A stretch of DNA of 58,931 nt, from assembly GCA_017962615.1 (NCBI GenBank), contig JAGCUZ010000068.1, forward strand, positions 1 through 58,931, in the 5' to 3' direction. The position numbers and the translations under genes were made by a program. The notes under the pieces are model-generated. The model was not told where the DNA came from and did no database searches. It saw only the letters and a program-made list of their open reading frames with translations. The DNA comes from Bacteroidales bacterium (lineage in GTDB: Bacteria > Bacteroidota > Bacteroidia > Bacteroidales > P3). How positions within the stretch are numbered: position 1 is the first letter of the stretch; the number at the start of each line of letters is the position of its first letter. This document shows, in pieces, positions 41,285 to 50,600 of the stretch.

Positions 41285-42345
41285 TCAACGATTATCGCTG
41301 CCGACGAACTGGGCAAGCCAGTCGCGGTCGTTGCGGTGCTGCAGCTCCTCGTCTTTCCACTGCGAGGGGTCGATATAGACTTCGAGGAACTTGCCATGCC
41401 CTTGTGAATGGAGCTCGACCTTGTCGGCCGTGGCGGGTACGAGAACGCACTCGCCGGCATGTACGGGGCAGATAGTGTCGAGTGCCTTGACGGCACACAC
41501 ACCCTCGACACAGAGGTAGACGACGAATGCGTTGAGCTCGGAGAAGTCTTTACGCATAGGCTCGTCGAGAGCTATAAGACTGGTGGTGAAATAGGGCGAC
41601 GACACCAGCTGGACCGTGCGGTTGGGCTCGTAGCTGTAGTGGCTGCGGCCGTCGGAGATTACGCCGAAGTCGATGGCGTCGAGAGCTTCGGCGGTGTGCA
41701 GCTCGCGCAGGTTGCCGTCGGCATCGCGGCGGCTGTAATCGTAGATACGGTAGGTGCAGTCGCTGGGCTGCTGTATCTCGGCCACGAGAAGTCCTTTGCC
41801 AAGGGCATGCACACGCCCGGCAGGGATATAGAAGACATCGCCGCGCTCGGGATGCTCGACATGCAGGAGCTGCTCGACCTGTCGATGGCAAGGTAATGCT
41901 GGTATTCCTCGCGCGTCACCTCCTTGGCGAAGCCGTCGACCAGGGCAGCCCCCTGCTCGGCCTCGAGGATGTACCACATCTCGCTCTTGCCGTTCTCCAT
42001 GCCGCGCGATTGCGCCAGCTTGTCGTCGGGGTGCACCTGTATGGAGAGGCGGTCGCAGGCATCGATGAGCTTCACCAATAGGGGAAATTCGTCGCCATAG
42101 CGCTCGTAAATACGGTCGCCTACCAATTCACCCATATAGATTTCGAGGACCTCAGAGAGCGTATTTTCGGCCAAAAAACCATTGCTGACCACCGACTCGT
42201 TGCCCTCAACACCCGACAGGGCCCACAACTCGCCACAGTTGGGCAGAGGAGAATAGTCGAAGCCCATGCGGGCAATGCGGTTGCCACCCCACACCTTGTT
42301 CTTGAACAAGGGCATGAACTTCAAAGGATATAATGCATTACCCAT
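41285..42345 (-). pseudogene. manA: Mannose-6-phosphate isomerase, frameshifted
   Basis: Two overlapping frames together make one type I phosphomannose isomerase, which interconverts fructose-6-P and mannose-6-P. The N-terminal part (from ATG 42345) has PLFKNKVWGGNRIARM, GELWALSG, RLSIQVHPDD (zinc ligands) and EMWYILEAEQGA. It continues to EYQHYLAID near 41884, then leaves the frame. The C-terminal part resumes VEQLLHVEHPERGDVFYIPAGRVHALG in another frame and ends at 41285. One extra A around 41876-41883 (GACAGGTC read as GACAAGGTC) would give AIDKVEQLLHVEHP and restore the gene. This is either a true inactivation or a base-calling or assembly error. The start shares TGATG with the preceding lipoprotein stop. 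Confidence 0.88.
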
Positions 42346-42545
42346 CAATAGCTTCGATAGGTAGCTTTGTTGCGCTGGGTGGTGCCGCGCATCTTGTAGT
42401 TGGTGTTGACAACCTTATTCTTCGAACGCTTGGTCTGATACATGGTGGTTTCTTTGGACGACTTGCAGCTCGAGAATGCGGTGCCTGCCACTGTGAAGCC
42501 TGCAAGGAGCAGGGCTGCGGTGCATATCTTGACAAACTTTTTCAT
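42345..42545 (-). CDS. Small basic lipoprotein
   Basis: The 66-residue protein has a signal sequence (MKKFVKICTAALLLAGFTVAG) and a likely lipobox TAFSSC, so it would be lipid-anchored with a short basic tail (KSSKETT ... SKNKVVNTNYKMRG). The family was not recognised. Its stop TGA overlaps the manA start by one base, so the two genes are coupled. It is separated by 47 bases from the giant gene upstream. Confidence 0.65.
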   Translation of the reverse strand: MKKFVKICTAALLLAGFTVAGTAFSSCKSSKETTMYQTKRSKNKVVNTNYKMRGTTQRNKATYRSY

Positions 42546-42592
42546 AGGTTGTGGTGTTTTTGCGTAATACTCTGGATTGAAAGGTTGTTAGG

Positions 42593-45500
42593 TTATTGCT
42601 TTACTATGCGCTGCACCCACACGCCGGTGCCCGTGGTCACGCGGAGCGTGTACATACCTTTGGGCAAGGCGGCAAGACTTATCTGGTTGCTGCGCTCAGC
42701 ATGAATAACCTTGCGTCCCACGGCATCGTAGACCGTTACCGCGAAGACCTCCTCGCCTACTATGTTAACCACGTCGTGCACGGGGTTGGGGTAAATGGAG
42801 AGGTTGGCGTTCTCGGCTGCGTCGATACCGTCGTAGATGGTGAGGAAGAGCGTCACCGTGCTGTCGCATCCACTGCGACCCACGAAATACTGCGTATAGA
42901 TTCCAGTGGTTGTGTAGGTGATGTCGTTCCATGTATAGAAGCCGTAGGCGGTGTCGGCAAACGAGGTGTTGCTGGTGTGACCAACCACGAGGTGCATGTC
43001 GACTACGCTGTCGCAACCATAGTGCGACGTGAGATACTGCGAGAAGGTGCCGGTGCGACCGTAGGTGGTGCCGTTCCACTCGTAGCTGTCGCAGGCGAAG
43101 GTGTCGAAAGAGGTGTGCACCGTGGGGTGCAACCGCAGGTCGATGGTCGACGTGCTGTCGCAGCCCGTAAGCAACGACTGCAGGGTCTGCGCATAGCGAC
43201 CAGAACGGCTATAGATAAGCCCGTTCCAGATATACTGGTCGCAGGCGTTCACCGTCGTCTCGGTTGCCACGGGCTGGTTGATGACGGCATTGAGCGTAAC
43301 TATGCTGTCGCAGCCTTCGCGGCTCGTATAGTGCCAGCTGTTGGTAGTCGAGCTCGTATAGGTGGTACCCTGCCAGACCAGCGACACGCAGGCCGCGGTG
43401 TCGATGCGTATGCTGTAGATGCTGTCGACCTCAAGATAGAGCGTCACCACGCTGTCACAGCCGTCATCGGTGGCGGGGATGCGGTGGGTGTAGATTCCCG
43501 ATGCGGTGTACCACACACCGTACCACTGGTAGCTGTAGCAGGCGCGGTCGTAGATGTCGGTATCGCGCGACTGTGCCACAGTGAGGCTCAGCCAAACGGT
43601 GCTGTCGCAGCCATGCCTGTCGACAAACAGCTGGTTGTAGAGACCCGTGCTGTCGCACTGGAAGCCGTTCCAGTTGTAGGCCCCGCAGTGGGTCATCGGC
43701 ACTGTGTCGAAGCTGGCGTGGTTGACGGTGAGGCGTAACTCCACTACGCTGTCGCAAACAAAGCCTATCGGGTAGCGCCAGCTGTAGGTGTCGGTACTGT
43801 CGAAGCGGGTGCCGTTGTAAGTGTAGTAGTCGCACACCTCGGTGTCGATGATGTACATAGGACTATGCTGCACTGTGAGGAACAGGCGCACGACGCTGTC
43901 GCACTGCACGGCGTTGACGAGGGTGTCGTACACGCGGTTGGTGCTGCTGCGGTATGTGCGTCCGTCGATCCACACAAGGCTGTCGCACACCTCGTTGGTG
44001 TCGCTGCCATAGGTGGTATGGGCTATGCTGAGCTGATAGGTCACCACGGTGTCGCAGCCGTCGCTGACGCTGCGCATCAGGGTGTCGCGGGCGATGGCGG
44101 TATCGTAATAGGTACGGCCTTTGAAGGTGTAGCTGTCGCAGGCTTTCACCTCGGTGGCGCTGTCGATATGCGCCGTGAAATGGTACACCAAGGTGAGGAT
44201 GCTGTCGCAGCCTGCCGCGTTCATGATTGAGTACTGGGCCACGGTGTCCTCGGCATAGAAGGTGCCGGCGGTCTCCCACTTGCCGTCAAGCTGCTGCACA
44301 CGCCATGTGTAGGGGTTGCAGCGGGTGACGCTGTCGTGCTGACCGTGGGTGTTGGCTTTGAGCTTGAGGTCGAGCACCAGCAGACTGTCGCAGCCGCCCA
44401 TATTCTCCAGATAGGCGGTGTCGGTGTTGCCACTCGCCGCCGTGAGGTGCAACAGCGTGTCGGCGGAGTTGTGGTAGTCTTTGCTGAACGCTATGTAGCC
44501 CTCGGGGTCGTAGACGGTCCACGTGTAGTCGACGCAGGCCTCGCCGTATACCGTCGAGGAGGTGGGACCTATAACCTTCACTATGCGTGTAACCACGCTG
44601 TCGCAGCCACCCTTCACCGAGTGAAGCGAGTCGACGGTGACATAGGTGGTGTCGTTGGGCGAGTTGTTGTAACCGCTAACCGATATACGGTCGAAGCCGG
44701 TGCAGCCGCCCAGGTCGTAGCTCCTGAAGCCGAGGTAAATTATCTTCTTGTACTGCGGTCCGCGCAGGTGCAGCACCGTGTTGGACCACACGTTGACGTT
44801 GCTACGCTCGCACCACAGCGACTGCCAGCTCGACATCACGTCGGGGGTCTCGGTCCAGAAGAGGCACACGCTGTTGAGGTTGCCGTTCACCTGCGGGTTG
44901 ATGTACCAGAAGGTGATGTCGGCGGTGTCGGAGTAGCGCAAGTCGATAGGCGGCGATACGAGGAAGGTGTAGTTATGGCTGTTGGTGCCAACCATGTAGG
45001 CTGCACTGTCGCCATCGGCCGGACGGTGGTCGCCGTCGATGCCGCTGGCGGCATGCCAGTCGCCACCGCGCGAGCTCCAGCCCCACGGCAGGCCCTCGCA
45101 ATGCTCGAAACGTTCGGTAAAGATGTGGTACGAACCGCGGCAGATGGTGATGCGCGTGGTGTCGTTGAAGTTATCGGCAACGATGAGCCGCAAGGCGAAG
45201 AGGCTGTCGCAGCCATTAACGGCGGTATAGTATACGGTGTCGTTATGAACGCCGACGCTGTCGGGATAGAAGAATGTGCGTCCGTGCCACGTCAGCGAGT
45301 CGACGGCACAGATGCCCATGGTGTCGCTCTTAGTGTAAGCTTTCTTGATGCGATAGGACAGAATAGCTATGGTGTCGTCGCCACCGTCGGGAGCCTGCAG
45401 CGTGTCGACCACGGCAGGACGGTGCAGACCTATCGAGAGGTCCTCAACCTTGAAGCCATAGTACATGCTGTCGGGCAAGTAGATATTGGAACACCACACC

Positions 45501-47626
45501 GGCATGGGCTCCATGCTCAGGTGCAGACGTACCACACTGTCGCAGCCGCCCGTGAGAGGCACCGTAAAGCTGTCGTGGGTGCTGCTACGGTATGTGCTGT
45601 CATTGCCTTCGCTCCAGCGATACAGGCTGTCGTACACCCTGCGGTAGTGGTGTGTCTCTTTGTTGTGGTAGAGGGTGAAGACGACATAGGCCACGCTGTC
45701 GCAACCCGCCGCCGACGTGCCCACCACTCCGCGACGCATGCCGCTCTCGGTATAGGTGGCACCGCCGAAGGTGTAGCTCTCGCACACGTTGCTGTCGAAG
45801 CTGACCCTCACGGTGTCGTGCACCGTGATGTTCATCCTCAGTATGCTGTCGCAGCGGTAGCGGTTGCCGCGTTCTATAGTGTCGATAAAGCCGGGATAAC
45901 TGCCCACACCGAAGACGGTGTCGCGATGAGGCCACGCATACTCGTAGCACACGCTGACGACGGTGTCGACCACCGTCTGAGGATTAAGGATAAGGCTTAG
46001 GGAGACCACACTGTCGCAGCCGCCTATGTTTTGCAGCCGCACAGTGTCGGTATTGTTGCTGTCGGGTATGAAATAGCGCGGCGTGGTGCCGTTGTTCACA
46101 TAGGTGCGGCTGAAGCTGTTCACGCCGTCGGTGGGCTCCCATGTGTAGGCCACACATGCCACACGGTGATACAGCACCGTGTCGGGCACGAGGTGCAGCT
46201 GACCGCGTGTGACGATGCTGTCGCAGCGTGCCACCGTCAGCAGGGTATCGTTGTAGGTTATAGCGCTATCGCCGCGACGGTAGTCGACCGCTGCACGGCA
46301 GTAGTACTCGGCCACGGTGTCCTTGTAGGAGGGAAACACTTTGAGCATGGCCACATGGGCGCTGTCGCAGCCCTGGCGCGACACGAACCACACGGTGTCG
46401 CGGTATTCGCCGCCCGTCTCGCCGGGGTGGCTCAGCTGCGAGCCATGGAAGGTCAACGTCTCGCTCGAGCAGATAGTATCGGCCTCGGGCCTGAAATAAT
46501 GCGGCATGAACTGGTAGCGCAGCAGCGCTATGCTGTCGCTCCTGCCGTCGGATGCCGTGAGGCCGTCGCGGAGGAATATGCCGTATACGCCCACCGCATG
46601 AGGTGCGGCGATATGGAAGTCTTCGAACTGGTCGTTGGGGAAGGTGTCGTTGGTGCACCACTGTGGCATGCCGTGCAGCGTCAGGTGCAACGTCGTGGTG
46701 CTGTCGCAGCCGTTGCTGCCGGGCGTCACCCGGTCGGTCTGACCGCTGATGTAGAAGGTGGCACCGCTGCCGCCTATGCTGTCGGGCCATGTGTAGGTGT
46801 CGTCGTAGGCCTCAACGTAGAAGTCGCCGTGCGACGGCTGCAGTACATGGAAGCGGTAGTAGCACACGCTGTCGCAGCCGTGCTGCCACGAGGTGCCGGC
46901 ATACGCCCACAGCGTGTCGTCGCTGTCGTAGGTCTCACCGCCGAAGAGGTAACTGCCGCACACTATGCTGTCAATATAGGTGCGCACGGTGTCGTAAATG
47001 AGGAGTCCCAGCCGCAGCATGGTGTCGCAGCCGCCGTTGCTGCCTGGTAACAGGTAGCTGTCGGGCTGGCTGTAGCCTGGCGTGCTGAAGGTGCGGCCGG
47101 TACGGTCCCACGTAAAGCTGTGGCATGTGATGGCTATGGTATCGCGCAGCAGCATGGTGTCGATATACAGGTGCAGTCGCACCACGCTGTCGCAGCCGTT
47201 GGCGGCTGTCATCGACACGTTGTAGTCGCCCGTCAGGGTCGTCGTGCCGAAGAGGCGTCCTCCGTAGCTGTAGGGCAACGCGTTCTGGCACACGTGCTGT
47301 GTGTCGGCCACGTTGTACGAAGGCAACACTGTAAGCCACAGGTAGTATACACTGTCGTTGCCTGCCGACACGCGGTAGAACACATAGTCGCTGGCTCGCG
47401 CCGCAAGGGTGTCAACCCCTATGTTGAAGCCATGCTCCGTGTAGGTCGCCGTCCCTTCGCAGATGGTGTCGAAGAGGTTGACGTACACGTAGCTGTCACC
47501 GCTACCTTGCGGCGGCTGCCACGGCTCCCCGGCCCAGGCGCCTCCGCAGAGAAGCAGGGCGAGGGTCACCCACAACTTTCGGGGCGAGAGCAATAGCTTC
47601 TTTTTGTTGCAGTGATATTTTCTCAT
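42593..47626 (-). CDS. Giant T9SS type-A cargo protein with GCDS repeats and choice-of-anchor-J-like domain
   Basis: The 1677-residue secreted protein has an N-terminal signal region (to about residue 33, LALLLCGGAWAG). About 23 repeats follow, each with a pattern like ACDSY.WNG..Y..SG.Y and closing GCDS(V/I/T)..L.L. Between them (about 840-990) lies a jelly-roll or choice-of-anchor-J-like domain (FTERFEHCEGLPWGWSSRG ... FLVSPPIDLRYSDTADITFW ... KIIYLGFRSYD). The last 75 residues are a T9SS type-A sorting domain (LSIYPNPVHDVVNIVGEE ... VYDAVGRKV ... LPKGMYTLRV). Expected at the cell surface. It starts 9 bases after the stop of the next giant gene upstream, so the two probably share one transcript. 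Ligand or function is unknown. Confidence 0.9.
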   Translation of the reverse strand: MRKYHCNKKKLLLSPRKLWVTLALLLCGGAWAGEPWQPPQGSGDSYVYVNLFDTICEGTATYTEHGFNIGVDTLAARASDYVFYRVSAGNDSVYYLWLTVLPSYNVADTQHVCQNALPYSYGGRLFGTTTLTGDYNVSMTAANGCDSVVRLHLYIDTMLLRDTIAITCHSFTWDRTGRTFSTPGYSQPDSYLLPGSNGGCDTMLRLGLLIYDTVRTYIDSIVCGSYLFGGETYDSDDTLWAYAGTSWQHGCDSVCYYRFHVLQPSHGDFYVEAYDDTYTWPDSIGGSGATFYISGQTDRVTPGSNGCDSTTTLHLTLHGMPQWCTNDTFPNDQFEDFHIAAPHAVGVYGIFLRDGLTASDGRSDSIALLRYQFMPHYFRPEADTICSSETLTFHGSQLSHPGETGGEYRDTVWFVSRQGCDSAHVAMLKVFPSYKDTVAEYYCRAAVDYRRGDSAITYNDTLLTVARCDSIVTRGQLHLVPDTVLYHRVACVAYTWEPTDGVNSFSRTYVNNGTTPRYFIPDSNNTDTVRLQNIGGCDSVVSLSLILNPQTVVDTVVSVCYEYAWPHRDTVFGVGSYPGFIDTIERGNRYRCDSILRMNITVHDTVRVSFDSNVCESYTFGGATYTESGMRRGVVGTSAAGCDSVAYVVFTLYHNKETHHYRRVYDSLYRWSEGNDSTYRSSTHDSFTVPLTGGCDSVVRLHLSMEPMPVWCSNIYLPDSMYYGFKVEDLSIGLHRPAVVDTLQAPDGGDDTIAILSYRIKKAYTKSDTMGICAVDSLTWHGRTFFYPDSVGVHNDTVYYTAVNGCDSLFALRLIVADNFNDTTRITICRGSYHIFTERFEHCEGLPWGWSSRGGDWHAASGIDGDHRPADGDSAAYMVGTNSHNYTFLVSPPIDLRYSDTADITFWYINPQVNGNLNSVCLFWTETPDVMSSWQSLWCERSNVNVWSNTVLHLRGPQYKKIIYLGFRSYDLGGCTGFDRISVSGYNNSPNDTTYVTVDSLHSVKGGCDSVVTRIVKVIGPTSSTVYGEACVDYTWTVYDPEGYIAFSKDYHNSADTLLHLTAASGNTDTAYLENMGGCDSLLVLDLKLKANTHGQHDSVTRCNPYTWRVQQLDGKWETAGTFYAEDTVAQYSIMNAAGCDSILTLVYHFTAHIDSATEVKACDSYTFKGRTYYDTAIARDTLMRSVSDGCDTVVTYQLSIAHTTYGSDTNEVCDSLVWIDGRTYRSSTNRVYDTLVNAVQCDSVVRLFLTVQHSPMYIIDTEVCDYYTYNGTRFDSTDTYSWRYPIGFVCDSVVELRLTVNHASFDTVPMTHCGAYNWNGFQCDSTGLYNQLFVDRHGCDSTVWLSLTVAQSRDTDIYDRACYSYQWYGVWYTASGIYTHRIPATDDGCDSVVTLYLEVDSIYSIRIDTAACVSLVWQGTTYTSSTTNSWHYTSREGCDSIVTLNAVINQPVATETTVNACDQYIWNGLIYSRSGRYAQTLQSLLTGCDSTSTIDLRLHPTVHTSFDTFACDSYEWNGTTYGRTGTFSQYLTSHYGCDSVVDMHLVVGHTSNTSFADTAYGFYTWNDITYTTTGIYTQYFVGRSGCDSTVTLFLTIYDGIDAAENANLSIYPNPVHDVVNIVGEEVFAVTVYDAVGRKVIHAERSNQISLAALPKGMYTLRVTTGTGVWVQRIVKQ

Positions 47627-47635
47627 AGATAATTT

Positions 47636-50600
47636 TTAGCGTTTCATGACCTTGCGCACCACTATGCCCTCGGGCAGCGTGATACGGAGCGTGTAGGCTC
47701 CGGCGCCAAGGTTGCCAAGGTCGATGCAGTTGCTGTTCTCGTAGCGAGCCACACGGCGACCCACTATATCGAGCACCTCAACATTCAACACCTTCTCGGC
47801 GGTTATGTGCAGCACTCCCGACGTCGGGTTGGGATACACATTGAGCGTCGGCACCACAGTCTCCTGCACGCCGTTGCCGCGCAACACTGTAAGGTTCAGT
47901 ATCAGCACCGAGTCGCACACCGTATCGTTGCCGCGCACGCGCTCCACATAACGGCCCGTCTGGTTGTACTGCTCGCCACGGAACGTGTAGATCGAGTCGG
48001 CGGGTATGGTGTCGTTCCATTGTATTGTGGTCATGCGGTTCACGTGTATAATGTTGTTGACGATGCTGTCGCAGCCTGCCACCGACCTGTACACATCCTT
48101 AACGATACGGGAAGCATAATAGGTGACGCCACGGAAGATGACCGAGTCGCACATGGGCTGCACCAATACGGTATCCTCGTCAATATGTGCCACATGCACC
48201 GTGAACACCACGTTGCTGTCGCAGCCGTTGGCTGCCGTGAGGGTGTAGCGCAGCACGGTGTCGCTGTAGATGTGCTGACGCTGGTAGTTGAACACGTCGC
48301 ATACGGTGGTATCGGGATATGTATACACGGCGTGGTTGATGACCAGGTGTACCATGTGCACGCTGTCGCAGCCGTGGCTGTTGGTACGGCTGACGCCGTA
48401 GTTGCCGTTGTGGGTGTAGGTGTGACCGTTGAAGTTATAGCTCTCGCAGGCCTCTATGGTAGTATCGGTACGGCTGGTGCCGTAGACGGTCAGTTCGAAA
48501 CGGTAGAGGCTGTCGCATGTTGTAGCGGCGTCAACTCCGCGTGTGCGCTCGAAGGTGTGCACACCGGCGGTGGTCAGCGAGTCGGCCGGTATGGTGAAAC
48601 CATAGTTGTTGTAGCTGTGGTTGACACACAGGCTGCTGCTTACCGACGTGACGGGCTTCTGGTTGACGGTGAGGATAAGACGTATCACGCTGTCGCAGCT
48701 CGAGATGTTGTCTCTGGCATGTACCGTGTCTTCGGTGCTGCTGCGGTAGGTGAGGTGCTTGCGCTCCCAGGTGTAGCGTTCGCAGGCCGACACGCGCTCG
48801 ACCATCACCACCTCGGTGTCGATGGTCAGGACCAGCGTCACAGTGCTGTCGCAGTCATTGGCAGCGGCACCAGGCAACACGTCGCGGTACACGCCGCTCT
48901 CAACATGGATATAGCCTCCGTAGCTGTAGAAGTTGCAGGTACGTACGGTGTCGTCGTGGCTGGCCACAGGCTTCACCTTGAGCGTGAGGTTGTAGATGCT
49001 GTCGCATCCGGCAGGGTTCTGACCACGGCGCATCACAATACCTGTGGTGTCGCGCTCGGCAAAGTCGATGTTGGCATCGCGATACTCGCTGCCGTAGCAC
49101 ACGGTGTCGGTCAACACGCTTACCGTGGCGGGCATCACCGTGATGGTGATATGTGCTATGGAGTCGCACACCAGACCGCTCACCTGCATGGTGTCGGTGA
49201 TGCTTGTGCTCATGGTGTAGATGCTGTCGCCGTAGGTCACGCGCTCGCAGTGCACTATTGTGTCGTAACCGTGGGCGGGTGCCACGATGGCGAGCTTCAG
49301 CGTCAGAACGCTGTCGCAGCCTGCGGCATTGTTGATGCGGTTGGTGTAGACACCGCCTGCGGTGTAGGTCACGCCTGTGCCGCCGAGGCTGTCAACCCAC
49401 TCGTAGCTCAAGCAGGCTGCCACGCTGTCCTCGCTCGCGCTGTGGCTTCTCACACTCAGCGTCAGGTGGAAGATGCTGTCGCACTTACCCTCGCGCGTCA
49501 CGCTGTCGTTATAGATGTAGTCGCCTACGCTGTCAACCCTGTGGCTCACGCCGTAGGGCATAGTCAGCGTGCCCAGCGTGCAGCTCTTCACTGCCACCGT
49601 GTCGTCGTCGTACTGGCGCACACGGACCGTCAGCTCGCGCGCCGTGGGCACAGAACCGCTCCACACGGTGTCGCGCAGATAGTTGACGCCCACCGGCAGC
49701 ATCTGTCCTTTCCAGTATTTGCACACCGAGGTGTCGACATTGGTTACAAGCATATCGAAGATGGCCGTGTAGGTCACATTGCTGTCGGGAGTCACCGTGC
49801 GGGGGTTGGCGGCGTTGCCGTCGTTCCACATGGTAAAATGGTAACCGGCGGCGGGTGTGGCTCTCAATGTAGCCGAAGCGCCTTTCACCACGCTGTCGGG
49901 AGTCACCGTGGCACTGCCCGTGGCGGGGTCGGCGCTCAACACAGTAACCACAAAGGTGTCGGGGGCGAAGACTGCCGTGTATGTGCAAGTGGTGTCAACA
50001 GTAATATAGCGGGCGGCACGACGGTCGTTGTCGCTCCACTGCTTGAAGTGATAGCCTGCATTAGGGGTGGCCTCTATACGTATGCGGTCACTGAATTGAT
50101 AGTCGCCGGTACCTGTGGCGCTGCCCCACGACGTATTGTTGGGAACAACTGCCACATGGTAGGTGGCCAGACCGAAGACGGCCTGCAGGTTGGTGTCGCT
50201 CGTCACCGTAACAGTGCGCGGATTGGCAGTGTTGCCATCACTCCACTGGTTGAAGGCATAACCGCGCTTGGGATACACCTGCACCGTGACGCTGCTGTCT
50301 TGATACACATGGGCACTCTTCGAAATCGCACTGCCAGTCACAGCGCCTTTTATGGCGGTATTGCCTTTGATTATAACGCTGTCACATCTTCCTGTGCTGG
50401 CTGTTCCTGCTGTCAAAGCATAATATATCTTCAGGTTGAGGGGTTTTACCACCGAGTCACAGACTCCTGATACACTCGCCAGTTTGTAATACATATACTG
50501 ACCCGACCTCGTGAAACTAACTTGGGCACTGTCGGGTGTGTACGGTGCAGTACTCTCAATTATGTCTGTGCTTACAGTATCTCTTGTAGCCACTGTCAAG

